Shown here one piece after another: positions 56,111 to 63,653 of a stretch of 64,000 nucleotides of DNA. The first letter of the stretch is position 1, and each line of letters starts with the position of its first letter. The stretch is from Hyphomonas sp. GTDB taxonomy: Bacteria; Pseudomonadota; Alphaproteobacteria; Caulobacterales; Hyphomonadaceae. Made by a program: the position numbers and the translations under genes. The notes under the pieces were generated by a model. The model saw only the letters and a program-made list of their open reading frames with translations. It had not been told where the DNA came from and ran no database searches. The stretch is from positions 1 through 64,000 of the forward strand of contig NZ_PNMA01000001.1 of the NCBI RefSeq assembly GCF_013823385.1, written 5' to 3'.

Positions 56111-56760
56111 AATCCCTCCGCATCACCCTGAAGATTGCGTCCTCGCTGGATGGGCGCATCGCGCTGGCTGATGGCACCAGCCAGTGGATCACCTCCAGCG
56201 CCTCCCGCGCGCGCGGCCACCAGATGCGCGCCGAAAATGATGCCATCATGGTCGGCATCGGCACCGTCCTGGCCGACGATCCGCTGCTGACAGCGCGCAC
56301 TGTGCCTCTGCCGGCGCGCCAGCCGGTGCGTATCGTGGCGGATTCCCGCGGCCGCCTGCCGGCCGCCTCGCGCCTCGCCCAATCGCTCGATCTTGGCCGC
56401 GTCGTCGCCGTCACCTCCGGTCAGGCCGCAGATGCCGTCCTTCCCCCCGGCATCGACATCTGGCGCTGCGGCAAGGGCGTGCGGATGGACGCGGTGGAAT
56501 TTGTCCGCCGTGCCGAGGCTGAAGGCCTGCGCACCCTCCTCATCGAAGGGGGCAGCACGCTGGCGGCCACCTTCATCCGCGCCGGGCTGGTCGATGAGAT
56601 CGCCTGGTTCCGCGCCCCCATCCTCATCGGCGGGGAAGGCCTTCCCGCCCTTGGCGCTCTCGGGCTCACCGATCTCAAATCTGCGACCCGCTGGCGCCCT
56701 GTCGCAACGGAACGGATTGGGGATGACGTTCTCGACACTTATGTTCGCTCTGAGCAATAG
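56107..56760 (+). CDS. Stand-alone RibD reductase domain (5-amino-6-ribosylaminouracil-phosphate reductase)
   Basis: A 217-residue protein equal to the C-terminal reductase half of RibD. It contains [54 protein letters not shown], and [17 protein letters not shown]. The usual N-terminal zinc deaminase domain (HAE and PCxxxxxxPPC motifs, about 145 residues) is entirely missing. There is no room for it, because this gene overlaps nrdR by four bases. The organism must encode the deaminase elsewhere or use another route. The position in the nrdR-rib-nusB operon is the normal one for ribD. Confidence 0.9.
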   Translation: MKSLRITLKIASSLDGRIALADGTSQWITSSASRARGHQMRAENDAIMVGIGTVLADDPLLTARTVPLPARQPVRIVADSRGRLPAASRLAQSLDLGRVVAVTSGQAADAVLPPGIDIWRCGKGVRMDAVEFVRRAEAEGLRTLLIEGGSTLAATFIRAGLVDEIAWFRAPILIGGEGLPALGALGLTDLKSATRWRPVATERIGDDVLDTYVRSEQ

Positions 56761-56778
56761 GCCCCAGGATAAGAAATC

Positions 56779-57399
56779 ATGTTTACTGGCCTCGTCACCG
56801 ATGTCGGCACTGTCCGCAAGGCAGAGCACCGTAACGGCCTCACCCGGTTTGAAGTCGAAAGCGGCTATCCGCTGGCTGAGATCGCCATGGGCGCCTCCAT
56901 CCTGCATTCCGGCGTCTGCCTGACGGTGGTGGACAAGGGGCAGGGCGCGCGCGGCGCCTGGTTTGCGGTTGAGGCGGTGCCCGAAACCCTGTCGAAAACC
57001 ATCCTCGGCGGCTGGCAGGAAGGCACCCGCGTCAATCTCGAACAGAGCCTCAAGCTCGGCGAGGAACTCGGCGGCCATTTCGTGTTCGGCCATGTGGACG
57101 GCGTCGGCGAGATCGTCTCGGTCGAGCCGGAAGGTCAGTCTTTCCGTGTCACCATCCGCCCGCCGGCCAGCATTGCGCGCTATTTCGCCACCAAGGGTTC
57201 TGCCGCCATCGATGGCGTGTCGCTCACCGTGGCCGCCGCCCTTCCGAATGGAGACTTTCAGGTCGCCATCATCCCGCACACCTGGGACGTCACCACCCTC
57301 AGCGCCCTCAAGCCCGGCACGAAGGTAAATCTCGAAATTGATATGCTTGCGCGCTATGTGGCCCGCATGATCGGCGCAGATGCGCCCCAAGGGAGCTGA
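56779..57399 (+). CDS. ribE: Riboflavin synthase alpha chain
   Basis: A 206-residue riboflavin synthase that dismutates two molecules of 6,7-dimethyl-8-ribityllumazine. It shows the two-fold repeat: MFTGLVTDVGTV ... GASILHSGVCLTVVD in the first half and GHFVFGHVDGVGEIV ... AAIDGVSLTVAAALP in the second. Trimeric enzyme of normal length. Eighteen bases after ribD with AGGATAAG as a weak ribosome-binding site. Confidence 0.96.
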   Translation: MFTGLVTDVGTVRKAEHRNGLTRFEVESGYPLAEIAMGASILHSGVCLTVVDKGQGARGAWFAVEAVPETLSKTILGGWQEGTRVNLEQSLKLGEELGGHFVFGHVDGVGEIVSVEPEGQSFRVTIRPPASIARYFATKGSAAIDGVSLTVAAALPNGDFQVAIIPHTWDVTTLSALKPGTKVNLEIDMLARYVARMIGADAPQGS

Positions 57400-57402
57400 A
57401 TA

Positions 57403-58530
57403 ATGAGCAGCGAGTTCACCGCCGCCATCTCCTCGATTGAGGAAATCATCGAAGACGCCCGCAATGGGCGCATGTTCATCCTGGTGGATGCCGAAGACCG
57501 CGAGAATGAGGGCGACCTCATCATTCCGGCCACCTTCGCCACGCCGGAGGCGGTCAACTTCATGGCCAAGCATGGCCGGGGCCTCATCTGTCTCGCCATG
57601 ACGCAGGAGCGCGCCCACACGCTCAGCCTCGACATGATGACCCGCAACAACCGCGAAAGCATGGGCACGGCCTTCACCGTCTCCATCGAGGCGAAAGAGG
57701 GCGTCACCACCGGCATCTCCGCACATGACCGTGCCCGGACGATTGCCGTTGCCATTGATCCGACCAAGGATCATGACGACATCGTCACCCCCGGCCACAT
57801 CTTCCCGCTGATCGCCAAGGAAGGCGGCACGCTCGTCCGCGCCGGCCACACGGAAGCCGCTGTCGACATCTCCCGCATGGCCGGCCTCTTTCCCGCCGGC
57901 GTCATCTGCGAGATCATGAATGATGACGGCACCATGGCCCGCCTGCCGGAGCTGATCGCCTTCGCCCAGCTGCACAATCTCAAGATCGGCACCATCGCCG
58001 ACCTGATCGCCTGGCGCCGCCAGAACGACCGTTTCCTGGAGCGCCGCATCGAGGCCCCGCTGGAATCCGATTATGGCAGCGGCTTCCGCACGGTCTGTTT
58101 CCGCAACACGCTGGACAATTCCGAGCATATCGCCATCGTCCATGGCGACATCAAGCCGGATGCCACCACCCTCGTCCGCGTCCACCGCACGGACATCCTG
58201 GCCGACATTCTCGGCGAGAAGGGCCCCCGTTCGGGCCTTGTCTCCCGCGCCATGCGCCTGATCGCGAGCGATCCCAATCCGGGCGTCGTCGTCTTCGTCA
58301 ACACAATGCAGCCGGGCTCGCTTGCAGAGCGTCTCGGCCTGAAATCCGCCGCCCCGCGTGATCCGTCCGCACCTCTCAGAGAGTACGGCATCGGGGCCCA
58401 GATCCTGCGCGAACTCGGCGTCCGGCGCATGGTTTACCTGTCCGATACGCAGCCCACCCGCCTAGCAGGGCTTGACGGATACGGTCTGACAATAGAGGGC
58501 TGGCGCCGCCTGAACGAGGAGAACACCTGA
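57403..58530 (+). CDS. ribB: 3,4-dihydroxy-2-butanone-4-phosphate synthase with degenerate GTP cyclohydrolase II domain
   Basis: A 375-residue RibBA-type fusion. Residues 8-205 form RibB with the acidic active-site loop DRENEGD at 32-38, TGISAHDRA, and HTEAAVD. The C-terminal 165 residues follow the GTP cyclohydrolase II fold and end YGIGAQILRELGVRRM and GLDGYGLTIEGW. The zinc-binding cysteine cluster (normally CLTGD ... RCDCG) is replaced by VHRTDILADILGEKGPRSG, with no Cys. So the second domain is probably structural or regulatory, and GTP cyclohydrolase II must be supplied by another gene. Confidence 0.92.
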   Translation: MSSEFTAAISSIEEIIEDARNGRMFILVDAEDRENEGDLIIPATFATPEAVNFMAKHGRGLICLAMTQERAHTLSLDMMTRNNRESMGTAFTVSIEAKEGVTTGISAHDRARTIAVAIDPTKDHDDIVTPGHIFPLIAKEGGTLVRAGHTEAAVDISRMAGLFPAGVICEIMNDDGTMARLPELIAFAQLHNLKIGTIADLIAWRRQNDRFLERRIEAPLESDYGSGFRTVCFRNTLDNSEHIAIVHGDIKPDATTLVRVHRTDILADILGEKGPRSGLVSRAMRLIASDPNPGVVVFVNTMQPGSLAERLGLKSAAPRDPSAPLREYGIGAQILRELGVRRMVYLSDTQPTRLAGLDGYGLTIEGWRRLNEENT

Positions 58531-58958
58531 TGGCCGACCGCGTCCTCATCGCGATTTCGCGCTATTACAAGCATATCAGTGACGAGCTGGAAGCCGGCGC
58601 GATGGAAGTGCTGGAAGCTGCCGGCGCGAAAGTCACCGTCATGGAAGTGCCTGGCGCTTTTGAAATCCCCGGCCTGATCGCCATGTCGGCCGATTCCGGC
58701 CGGTTTGACGGCGCCGTGGCGCTCGGCTGCGTCATTCGCGGCGAAACCAGCCATTATGACTATGTCTGCGGCGAGAGCGCGCGCGGCCTGATGGACCTCA
58801 TCGTCCAGCGCCGCCAGGCCATCGGCTATGGCATCCTCACGGTCGAAAACGAAGCCCAGGCGCTCGCCCGGGCAGATCGCAAGCGCAAGAACAAGGGCGC
58901 GGAAGCGGCCAATGCCTGCCTTGCCATGATCAAGTTCCGCAAAGAGCTGATCGGCTGA
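58530..58958 (+). CDS. ribH: 6,7-dimethyl-8-ribityllumazine synthase
   Basis: A 142-residue lumazine synthase condensing the RibA/D product with dihydroxybutanone phosphate. Landmarks: VPGAFEIPG at 40-48, ALGCVIRGETSHYDYVC with the catalytic His75, and GILTVENEAQALAR. It overlaps the ribBA stop by one base (TGATG) and nusB in the same way, so the three are translationally coupled. Confidence 0.97.
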   Translation: MADRVLIAISRYYKHISDELEAGAMEVLEAAGAKVTVMEVPGAFEIPGLIAMSADSGRFDGAVALGCVIRGETSHYDYVCGESARGLMDLIVQRRQAIGYGILTVENEAQALARADRKRKNKGAEAANACLAMIKFRKELIG

Positions 58959-59422
58959 TGACCCAGAAATTGCCCTTCGATGTCACTCGCGCGCGCCGGG
59001 CCGGCGCGCGTCTTGCGGCGGTTCAGGCACTTTACGAAATGGAGCAGACGGAGAAATCCGCCCGCGCCACGATCCGCGACTTCATGGAAGACCGTCTGGG
59101 CATCGGCCCGGACGGCCTGCCCGTCGAAGAGGCAGACCCCGACCTTTTCAAATCCATCGTCAACGCCGTGGTCGAACATCAGGCGAAGATCGACACCGCC
59201 ATTCTCGCGCGCCTTGCCGAGGGCTGGAAACTCACCCGCCTCGACGCCACCATGCGCGCACTGCTGCGCGCCGGCGCGGCCGAATTCATCGCCCACCCGG
59301 AACTCTCCGACGCAGTGATCCTCGACGAATACGTCTCCCTCGCCCACGACTTCTTCGAGGAGGGCGACGCGAAATTCGCCAACGCCGTCCTCCAGAACAT
59401 GGGCCGGGATCTGCGCGCCTAA
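58958..59422 (+). CDS. nusB: Transcription antitermination factor NusB
   Basis: A 154-residue NusB, the boxA RNA-binding partner of NusE for rRNA antitermination. Starts with an Arg-rich segment (RARRAGARLAAVQALYEMEQ) and contains AILARLAEGWKLTRLDATMRALLR and the terminal FANAVLQNMGRDLR typical of the family. Overlaps ribH by one base. A GC-rich repeat begins two bases after the stop. Confidence 0.96.
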   Translation: MTQKLPFDVTRARRAGARLAAVQALYEMEQTEKSARATIRDFMEDRLGIGPDGLPVEEADPDLFKSIVNAVVEHQAKIDTAILARLAEGWKLTRLDATMRALLRAGAAEFIAHPELSDAVILDEYVSLAHDFFEEGDAKFANAVLQNMGRDLRA

Positions 59423-59423
59423 A

Positions 59424-59480
59424 CCCCTCTCCCACTTGCGGGAGAGGAGGGGCCCATTGCAAAGCAATGGGAGGTGAGGG
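59424..59480. repeat. GC-rich palindromic repeat, half copy
   Basis: A hairpin CTCTCCC-acttgc-GGGAGAG followed by CCCATTGC-aaa-GCAATGGG and GAGGTGAGGG. It corresponds to the right-hand part of the fuller element at 60910-61003 with only a few base changes. It starts two bases after the nusB stop and may serve as its transcript end. Confidence 0.85.
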
Positions 59481-59521
59481 CCTCTACACCCCTCAGATAA
59501 TCACCCAAAACCCTCCGCACA

Positions 59522-59637
59522 CGTCACCCTCGACGGGCGCAGCCCGTCTGAGGGCCCATCGCCAGCCCCCTCCGCAGGTCCAATCGGTAAAGTCAGAAGC
59601 TGGGCGCTCAGATGGCCTTCGGCCATCGAGCGTGACG
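59522..59637. repeat. Composite inverted repeat with covarying hairpins
   Basis: Two 34-base arms (59522-59555 and 59604-59637) are inverted relative to each other, separated by 48 bases. Outer portions CGTCAC-CTCGA and TCTGAG match. Each arm contains its own hairpin, CGGGC-gca-GCCCG in the first and TGGCC-ttc-GGCCA in the second. The stems differ but both pair, so pairing is conserved while sequence is not. Typical of dispersed palindromic elements; no gene lies between 59423 and 59663. Confidence 0.7.
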
Positions 59638-59663
59638 AAGGAAAGGTATGCGAGAGCACAAGT

Positions 59664-60833
59664 TCACCCCACATCCCGCGCCCACGCCCGCACATCCTCC
59701 ACATACACCTCCGGCGCTTCCATCGCCGCGAAATGCCCGCCGTGCGGCATGTCCGTCCACCGAACAATATTATACGCCCGCTCGGCCCAGCTTCTCGGCG
59801 GGGCCACGATATAGCGCTCCCCCGGATAGCTCGCAAAGGCCGTCGGCGTTTCGCAGCGCTCGCCCTCGGGCAGGCCATTGCCGCCTTCCTGGAAGAGGGC
59901 ATTGTAATACCATACGCTCGTCGCAATCGCGTCGTTCACAAGGTAAATCATCACATTCGTCAGCAGCTGGTCGCGCGTGTAAACCTCAAAGAGGCCGCGC
60001 TGGCTGAGGTCGCTCCAGCCGTGAAACTTCTCCAGAATCCACGCCGCCGTGCCCATCGGCGAATCCATCAGCGCCATCGCCAGCGTCTGCGGCTTGGTCG
60101 CCTGCTGCATCAGGTAGGCGCCCTCCATCTGCATCATCATCTGTGAATGCTGTAGCCACTGGGTTTCCTCCGCCGTCTGAGGAACCGCCGGGGTCGGCCG
60201 GAAGCCCATCATGTTGAGATGGATCGCCTTCGCGCCGCCCTTGCCATCCTGCGCGCCATGGTTCTTGCCAATCCAGGACGTGACCATCGAACCCCAATCC
60301 CCGCCCTGCGCGAGGTAGGTGGGATAGCCCAGCACCTCCCGCATCAGCTTGTCCCACATCGCCGCCGTCGCCCGCTGGCCGATTGGCGAGGCAGGCTTGC
60401 CGGAAAAGCCATAGCCGGGCAGGGACGGGATGATCAGGTCAAACGCGTCCTCCGCCTTCCCTCCGTGCTCGGAAGGGTAGGCGAGCGGCCCGATCGCCTG
60501 CCAGAACTCATAGATGCTGCCCGGCCAGCCATGGGTAATCAGCAGCGGGCGCTTGCCCTTCGCCTCGCCCACCACATGCACGAAATGGATCGGCAGCCCG
60601 TCCACCTCGGCGATGAATTGCGGCCACCGGTTCAGCTCCGCTTCGGCCGCCCGCCAGTCATACTGGTCCAGCCAGTAGCGCTGGATGTCCTGCATCACCG
60701 GCGTCGACATGCCATAGGCAAAGCCCTGCTCATTGGCCGGGGCAGGGAACCATTTATACCGCGCCACCCCCGCCCGTATCTCGGCGAGCTTTGCATCTGG
60801 AATATGGACTTTGAATGGTGTCGGCGCGGACAT
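59664..60833 (-). CDS. Epoxide hydrolase (EHN-domain alpha/beta hydrolase)
   Basis: A 389-residue microsomal-type epoxide hydrolase. N-terminal EHN domain (FKVHIPDAKLAEIRAGVARY, WPQFIAEVDGLPIHFVH), oxyanion motif HGWPGS at 101-106, the nucleophile Asp179 in AQGGDWGSM, and the charge-relay His367 in MPHGGHFAAME. Tyr residues positioned to polarise the epoxide are plausible in the cap. Cytoplasmic, no signal. Start MSAPTPFKVH at 60833 with GAGGGGAAA upstream. It stands between repeat elements, an island of accessory character; detoxification of epoxides is the family role. Confidence 0.9.
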   Translation of the reverse strand: MSAPTPFKVHIPDAKLAEIRAGVARYKWFPAPANEQGFAYGMSTPVMQDIQRYWLDQYDWRAAEAELNRWPQFIAEVDGLPIHFVHVVGEAKGKRPLLITHGWPGSIYEFWQAIGPLAYPSEHGGKAEDAFDLIIPSLPGYGFSGKPASPIGQRATAAMWDKLMREVLGYPTYLAQGGDWGSMVTSWIGKNHGAQDGKGGAKAIHLNMMGFRPTPAVPQTAEETQWLQHSQMMMQMEGAYLMQQATKPQTLAMALMDSPMGTAAWILEKFHGWSDLSQRGLFEVYTRDQLLTNVMIYLVNDAIATSVWYYNALFQEGGNGLPEGERCETPTAFASYPGERYIVAPPRSWAERAYNIVRWTDMPHGGHFAAMEAPEVYVEDVRAWARDVG

Positions 60834-60909
60834 GGTGTTTCCCCTCATTTGGTTGGGGCGAGCCTAGCGCAGTCACTCACCGGGACTAAGCCATCCCCCA
60901 GCGGCAAGA

Positions 60910-61003
60910 CCCTCACCTCCCACGCTCTTTGAGCGCGGGCCCCTCCTCTCCCACTTCGCGGGAGAGGGGGGGGGGCCCATTGCGAAGCAATGGGAGGTGA
61001 GGG
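60910..61003. repeat. GC-rich palindromic repeat, complete element
   Basis: A 94-base element with outer arms CCCTCACCTCCCA (60910-60922) and TGGGAGGTGAGGG (60991-61003), enclosing three hairpins: CGCTC-ttt-GAGCG, CTCTCCC-acttcgc-GGGAGAG and CCCATTGC-gaa-GCAATGGG. The right two thirds recur at 59424-59480. The 340-base gap 60834-61173 holds only this element, the TGTCC array and a terminator; no gene is seen. Confidence 0.85.
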
Positions 61004-61011
61004 CCGGGCCA

Positions 61012-61078
61012 CGTCCAGGTTTGTCCGCAAGCTGACCCGATATGTCCGAAACTGTCCGGATTTGTCCAAAAACTGTCC
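61012..61078 (+). repeat. Helically phased TGTCC array, copy 2
   Basis: TGTCC words begin at 61022, 61043, 61053, 61063 and 61074, with one-mismatch forms CGTCC at 61012 and TGACC at 61033. The intervals are 10, 11, 10, 10, 10 and 11 bases. Positions 61043-61068 are identical to 53608-53633. It lies on the 3' side of erpA beyond its terminator. Confidence 0.88.
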
Positions 61079-61103
61079 AGCTTCTGACCGCGCCTGACAC
61101 AGA

Positions 61104-61130
61104 AAAAACTCCAACCGCGTTGGAGTTTTT
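61104..61130. terminator. Bidirectional rho-independent terminator downstream of erpA
   Basis: A 12-base-pair stem AAAAACTCCAAC / GTTGGAGTTTTT with a 3-base loop and T tracts on either strand. On the minus strand it ends erpA transcription 44 bases after its stop. A partial second copy of the right arm (GTTGGAG plus Ts) follows at about 61152-61164. Confidence 0.88.
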
Positions 61131-61173
61131 GCCCCCGCCGTTGGAGGTTCCGTTGGAGTTTTTTAGAGCTTTT

Positions 61174-61515
61174 TCAGACCGAAAAACTGGTCCCGCAGCC
61201 ACAGGCGGCGGTCGCGTTCGGGTTCCTGATCTTGAACGCTGCGCCGATCAGCTCTGTGGAAAAGTCGATCTCCGAGCCCCGCAGGAATTCCAGGCTCATC
61301 TCGTCGATCAGCACCCTTGCCCCGTCGCGTTCGATCACCAGATCGTCAGTATTTGCAGCAGGCGCGAAGTCAAACTTGTAGGAGAAGCCGGAACATCCGC
61401 CCCCTTCCACAGACACGCGCAGGAAGGCCGCGCCGTCCTGTTTGGCGAGAATCGCGTTAATCCGCTTCGCAGCAGACGCAGTCAGTGTCACATCCGGGGC
61501 AACGGTCTCGGTCAT
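61174..61515 (-). CDS. erpA: Iron-sulfur cluster insertion protein ErpA (A-type carrier)
   Basis: A 113-residue A-type carrier that hands Fe-S clusters to apo-proteins. Three cluster-ligand cysteines: Cys41 (GGGCSGFSYKF), Cys105 and Cys107 (AACGCGTSF). Start MTETVAPDVTLTASA; the longer open frame runs into the divergent dgt gene and is not real. Only 27 bases separate the two start codons, so its promoter must lie within the dgt coding sequence or overlap the dgt promoter. Followed by a strong terminator. Confidence 0.94.
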   Translation of the reverse strand: MTETVAPDVTLTASAAKRINAILAKQDGAAFLRVSVEGGGCSGFSYKFDFAPAANTDDLVIERDGARVLIDEMSLEFLRGSEIDFSTELIGAAFKIRNPNATAACGCGTSFSV

Positions 61516-61542
61516 GAGCCTAACATAAGGACGAATTCCTTG

Positions 61543-62715
61543 ATGGAAAAGAGAGCCCCTTACGCAACACGTCACGAAGACAGCCGGGGCCGCTTCTTCG
61601 AGGAGGCGCCTTCCGCCACCCGCACCCCGTTCCAGCGGGACAGGGACCGGATTATCCACTCCACGGCCTTCCGCCGGCTGAAGCAGAAGACCCAGGTTTT
61701 CGTCGCCCATGAGGGCGATCATTTCCGCACGCGCCTGACCCACTCCCTTGAAGTGGCTCAGATTTCCCGGACAATCGCGCGTACGCTGGGGCTCGATGAA
61801 GACCTCGCCGAAACCCTCGCTCTCAGCCATGATCTCGGCCATCCGCCCTTCGGCCATGCGGGAGAAGACCAGCTCGACGCCTGCATGGAGCCCTATGAAG
61901 GCTTCGATCACAATGCCCAGTCCCTGCGCATCGTGACGCGTCTGGAGCGCCGCTATCCCCTGTTTAGTGGGCTCAATTTGACCTGGGAAACCCTCGAAGG
62001 CCTCGTCAAGCATAACGGTCCGCTGACAGGCCCGGACACCCCGGTCACGGCGCTTCCCATCGCCTTCCGCGACTTCGCCCCCCTCGAAGAGCTTGAACTC
62101 GACCAGTTTGCCGGCCCCGAAGCCCAGGTCGCCGCCCTGTCAGACGACATCGCCTACAATAACCACGACATCGACGACGGCATCGCTGCGGGTCTCTTCA
62201 CTGTCGATGATCTCCTGCAACTCCCTGTAGTTGGAGACGTTTTTCGCGGTGTCCGCATGGAATACCGCGATCTGGACGACCGGATGGTGACCTATGAAGC
62301 CGTCCGCCGGCTCATCGGCCTGTGGATCAACGATCTTGTGGGCGAGACCCGCGCCCGCGTGAAACGGCTGAAGCCCCAGTCTGCTGCCGAAGTGCGGGCC
62401 CTGGGCGAGCCGCTGATCGGCTTCTCCGAGGCGCTCGAAGGCCCCCAGCGGGCCCTGCGGACGTTCCTCTATTCCCGCATGTACAAGCATTACCGTGTCA
62501 ACCGGATGCGCTCGAAGGCCAAACGCGTGCTGGCGGACCTGTTCGAGGTGTTCCGGAACGAGCCGCAAACCCTGCCGCCGCCCTGGAATGGCCTTGCCAT
62601 CAAGGAAGAAGGCGCCCGCCGCGCGCGCATCGTGTGTGACTACATGGCCGGAATGACCGACACCTACGCCCTGGAGGAGTATCGCCGCCTGTTTGATACG
62701 AGCGCGCTTACCTAG
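61543..62715 (+). CDS. dgt: Deoxyguanosinetriphosphate triphosphohydrolase-like protein (type 2)
   Basis: A 390-residue HD-domain dNTP triphosphohydrolase. Metal ligands His67 (RLTHSLEVAQ), His96-Asp97 (ALSHDLGHPPFGHAGE) and Asp in LSDDIAYNNHDIDDG. The type 2 family removes tripolyphosphate from dNTPs and is usual in alphaproteobacteria. Start ATG at 61543 with AAGGA upstream; the frame reads far upstream to 61042 only because the intergenic repeats lack stops. Normally argS lies between this gene and the SPOR gene in relatives; here it does not. Confidence 0.94.
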   Translation: MEKRAPYATRHEDSRGRFFEEAPSATRTPFQRDRDRIIHSTAFRRLKQKTQVFVAHEGDHFRTRLTHSLEVAQISRTIARTLGLDEDLAETLALSHDLGHPPFGHAGEDQLDACMEPYEGFDHNAQSLRIVTRLERRYPLFSGLNLTWETLEGLVKHNGPLTGPDTPVTALPIAFRDFAPLEELELDQFAGPEAQVAALSDDIAYNNHDIDDGIAAGLFTVDDLLQLPVVGDVFRGVRMEYRDLDDRMVTYEAVRRLIGLWINDLVGETRARVKRLKPQSAAEVRALGEPLIGFSEALEGPQRALRTFLYSRMYKHYRVNRMRSKAKRVLADLFEVFRNEPQTLPPPWNGLAIKEEGARRARIVCDYMAGMTDTYALEEYRRLFDTSALT

Positions 62716-62830
62716 CGGGTTTGGGCAGCCGGAAAGGGCATTTCCACCGGGTTAGGGGGCTCTCTTCAACGCTCGTTAAGGAAGCTCCCTTAAAAATTAA
62801 CCTACGCGAATGATTCCAAGGAGTTCTCCC

Positions 62831-63649
62831 ATGAGCCGATCGGACATGGCAGGCCGTGAAAACCCGTTTGAAGACGACTATCGCGGCTTTGACGTGCGCG
62901 AGGACGAAGCCGCGCGTGGGCCCCTGATTCTGACGCTCGCAATCGGCGTGCTGCTGATCTTCGGCGGCGTGGTCTGGAACACCTACCGTCAGGGCGTGCG
63001 CCCCGCCACCGATGGCCTGCCCAGCGTGATTGCCGAGGCCCAGCCCTTCAAGCAGCTGCCCGCAGACCCCGGCGGCAAGCCTGTGAAGTACACCGACAAG
63101 CAGTTCTACGACGCCATGGACGCATCCCAGCGCTCCGAAGCCGATATGAAACTCGCCTCTGCCACCACGCCTGCGGCTGGCGCCCTTGCGGGCGGCCCAC
63201 CGGCAGATCTGCGTCCGGTGCCTGCAGACACCCTGACAGAAGAGACTGTCACCACCGCGCCCGCCCCCCAGCCTCTGCCGGTCACGGATCTGCCTTTGCC
63301 CGGATCTGAGGCCAAGCAACCGATTTCCGCCGTTTCGATCAAGCCGCCAGAGCCCATCGCGCCGCTCTCCTCGCAGGCGCGCTTCACCTTCACCGAATCG
63401 GGCGCTTTCCTGGTTCAGATCGCCGCCCTGCGCTCGGAAGAAGCAGCCGAAACTGCATGGCGGCGCGTGACCTCCTCGGCGCCTGAGCTGTATCATGGTG
63501 CTTCAAAGCGCATTCAGCGGGCAGACCTCGGCTCTGAAGGCGTTTTCTACCGCCTCCGCGTTGGCGCCTTCGCCGAACGCTCGGAAGCGGTCGCCTTCTG
63601 CGAGGCGATCAAGGAAACCGGGGCGAACTGCATCGTGGTGACGGGATAA
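62831..63649 (+). CDS. SPOR-domain membrane protein
   Basis: A 272-residue bitopic protein. An acidic N-terminal cytoplasmic stretch, one membrane helix at about 31-49 (PLILTLAIGVLLIFGGVVW), a Pro/Ala-rich periplasmic linker, and a C-terminal SPOR domain from about 193 (AFLVQIAALRSEEAAETAWRRV ... GVFYRLRVGAFAERSEA). SPOR domains bind denuded glycan strands of septal peptidoglycan, so it should localise to the division site. AAGGAG site 8 bases before ATG 62831. nagZ follows 4 bases after the stop. Confidence 0.92.
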   Translation: MSRSDMAGRENPFEDDYRGFDVREDEAARGPLILTLAIGVLLIFGGVVWNTYRQGVRPATDGLPSVIAEAQPFKQLPADPGGKPVKYTDKQFYDAMDASQRSEADMKLASATTPAAGALAGGPPADLRPVPADTLTEETVTTAPAPQPLPVTDLPLPGSEAKQPISAVSIKPPEPIAPLSSQARFTFTESGAFLVQIAALRSEEAAETAWRRVTSSAPELYHGASKRIQRADLGSEGVFYRLRVGAFAERSEAVAFCEAIKETGANCIVVTG

Positions 63650-63653
63650 ATCG

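Noticed and set aside
61042-61542. N-terminal extension of dgt through the TGTCC array and erpA
   Set aside because: The extension encodes repeat and antisense-erpA sequence. The conserved dGTPase N-terminus begins at 61543 with its own ribosome-binding site.
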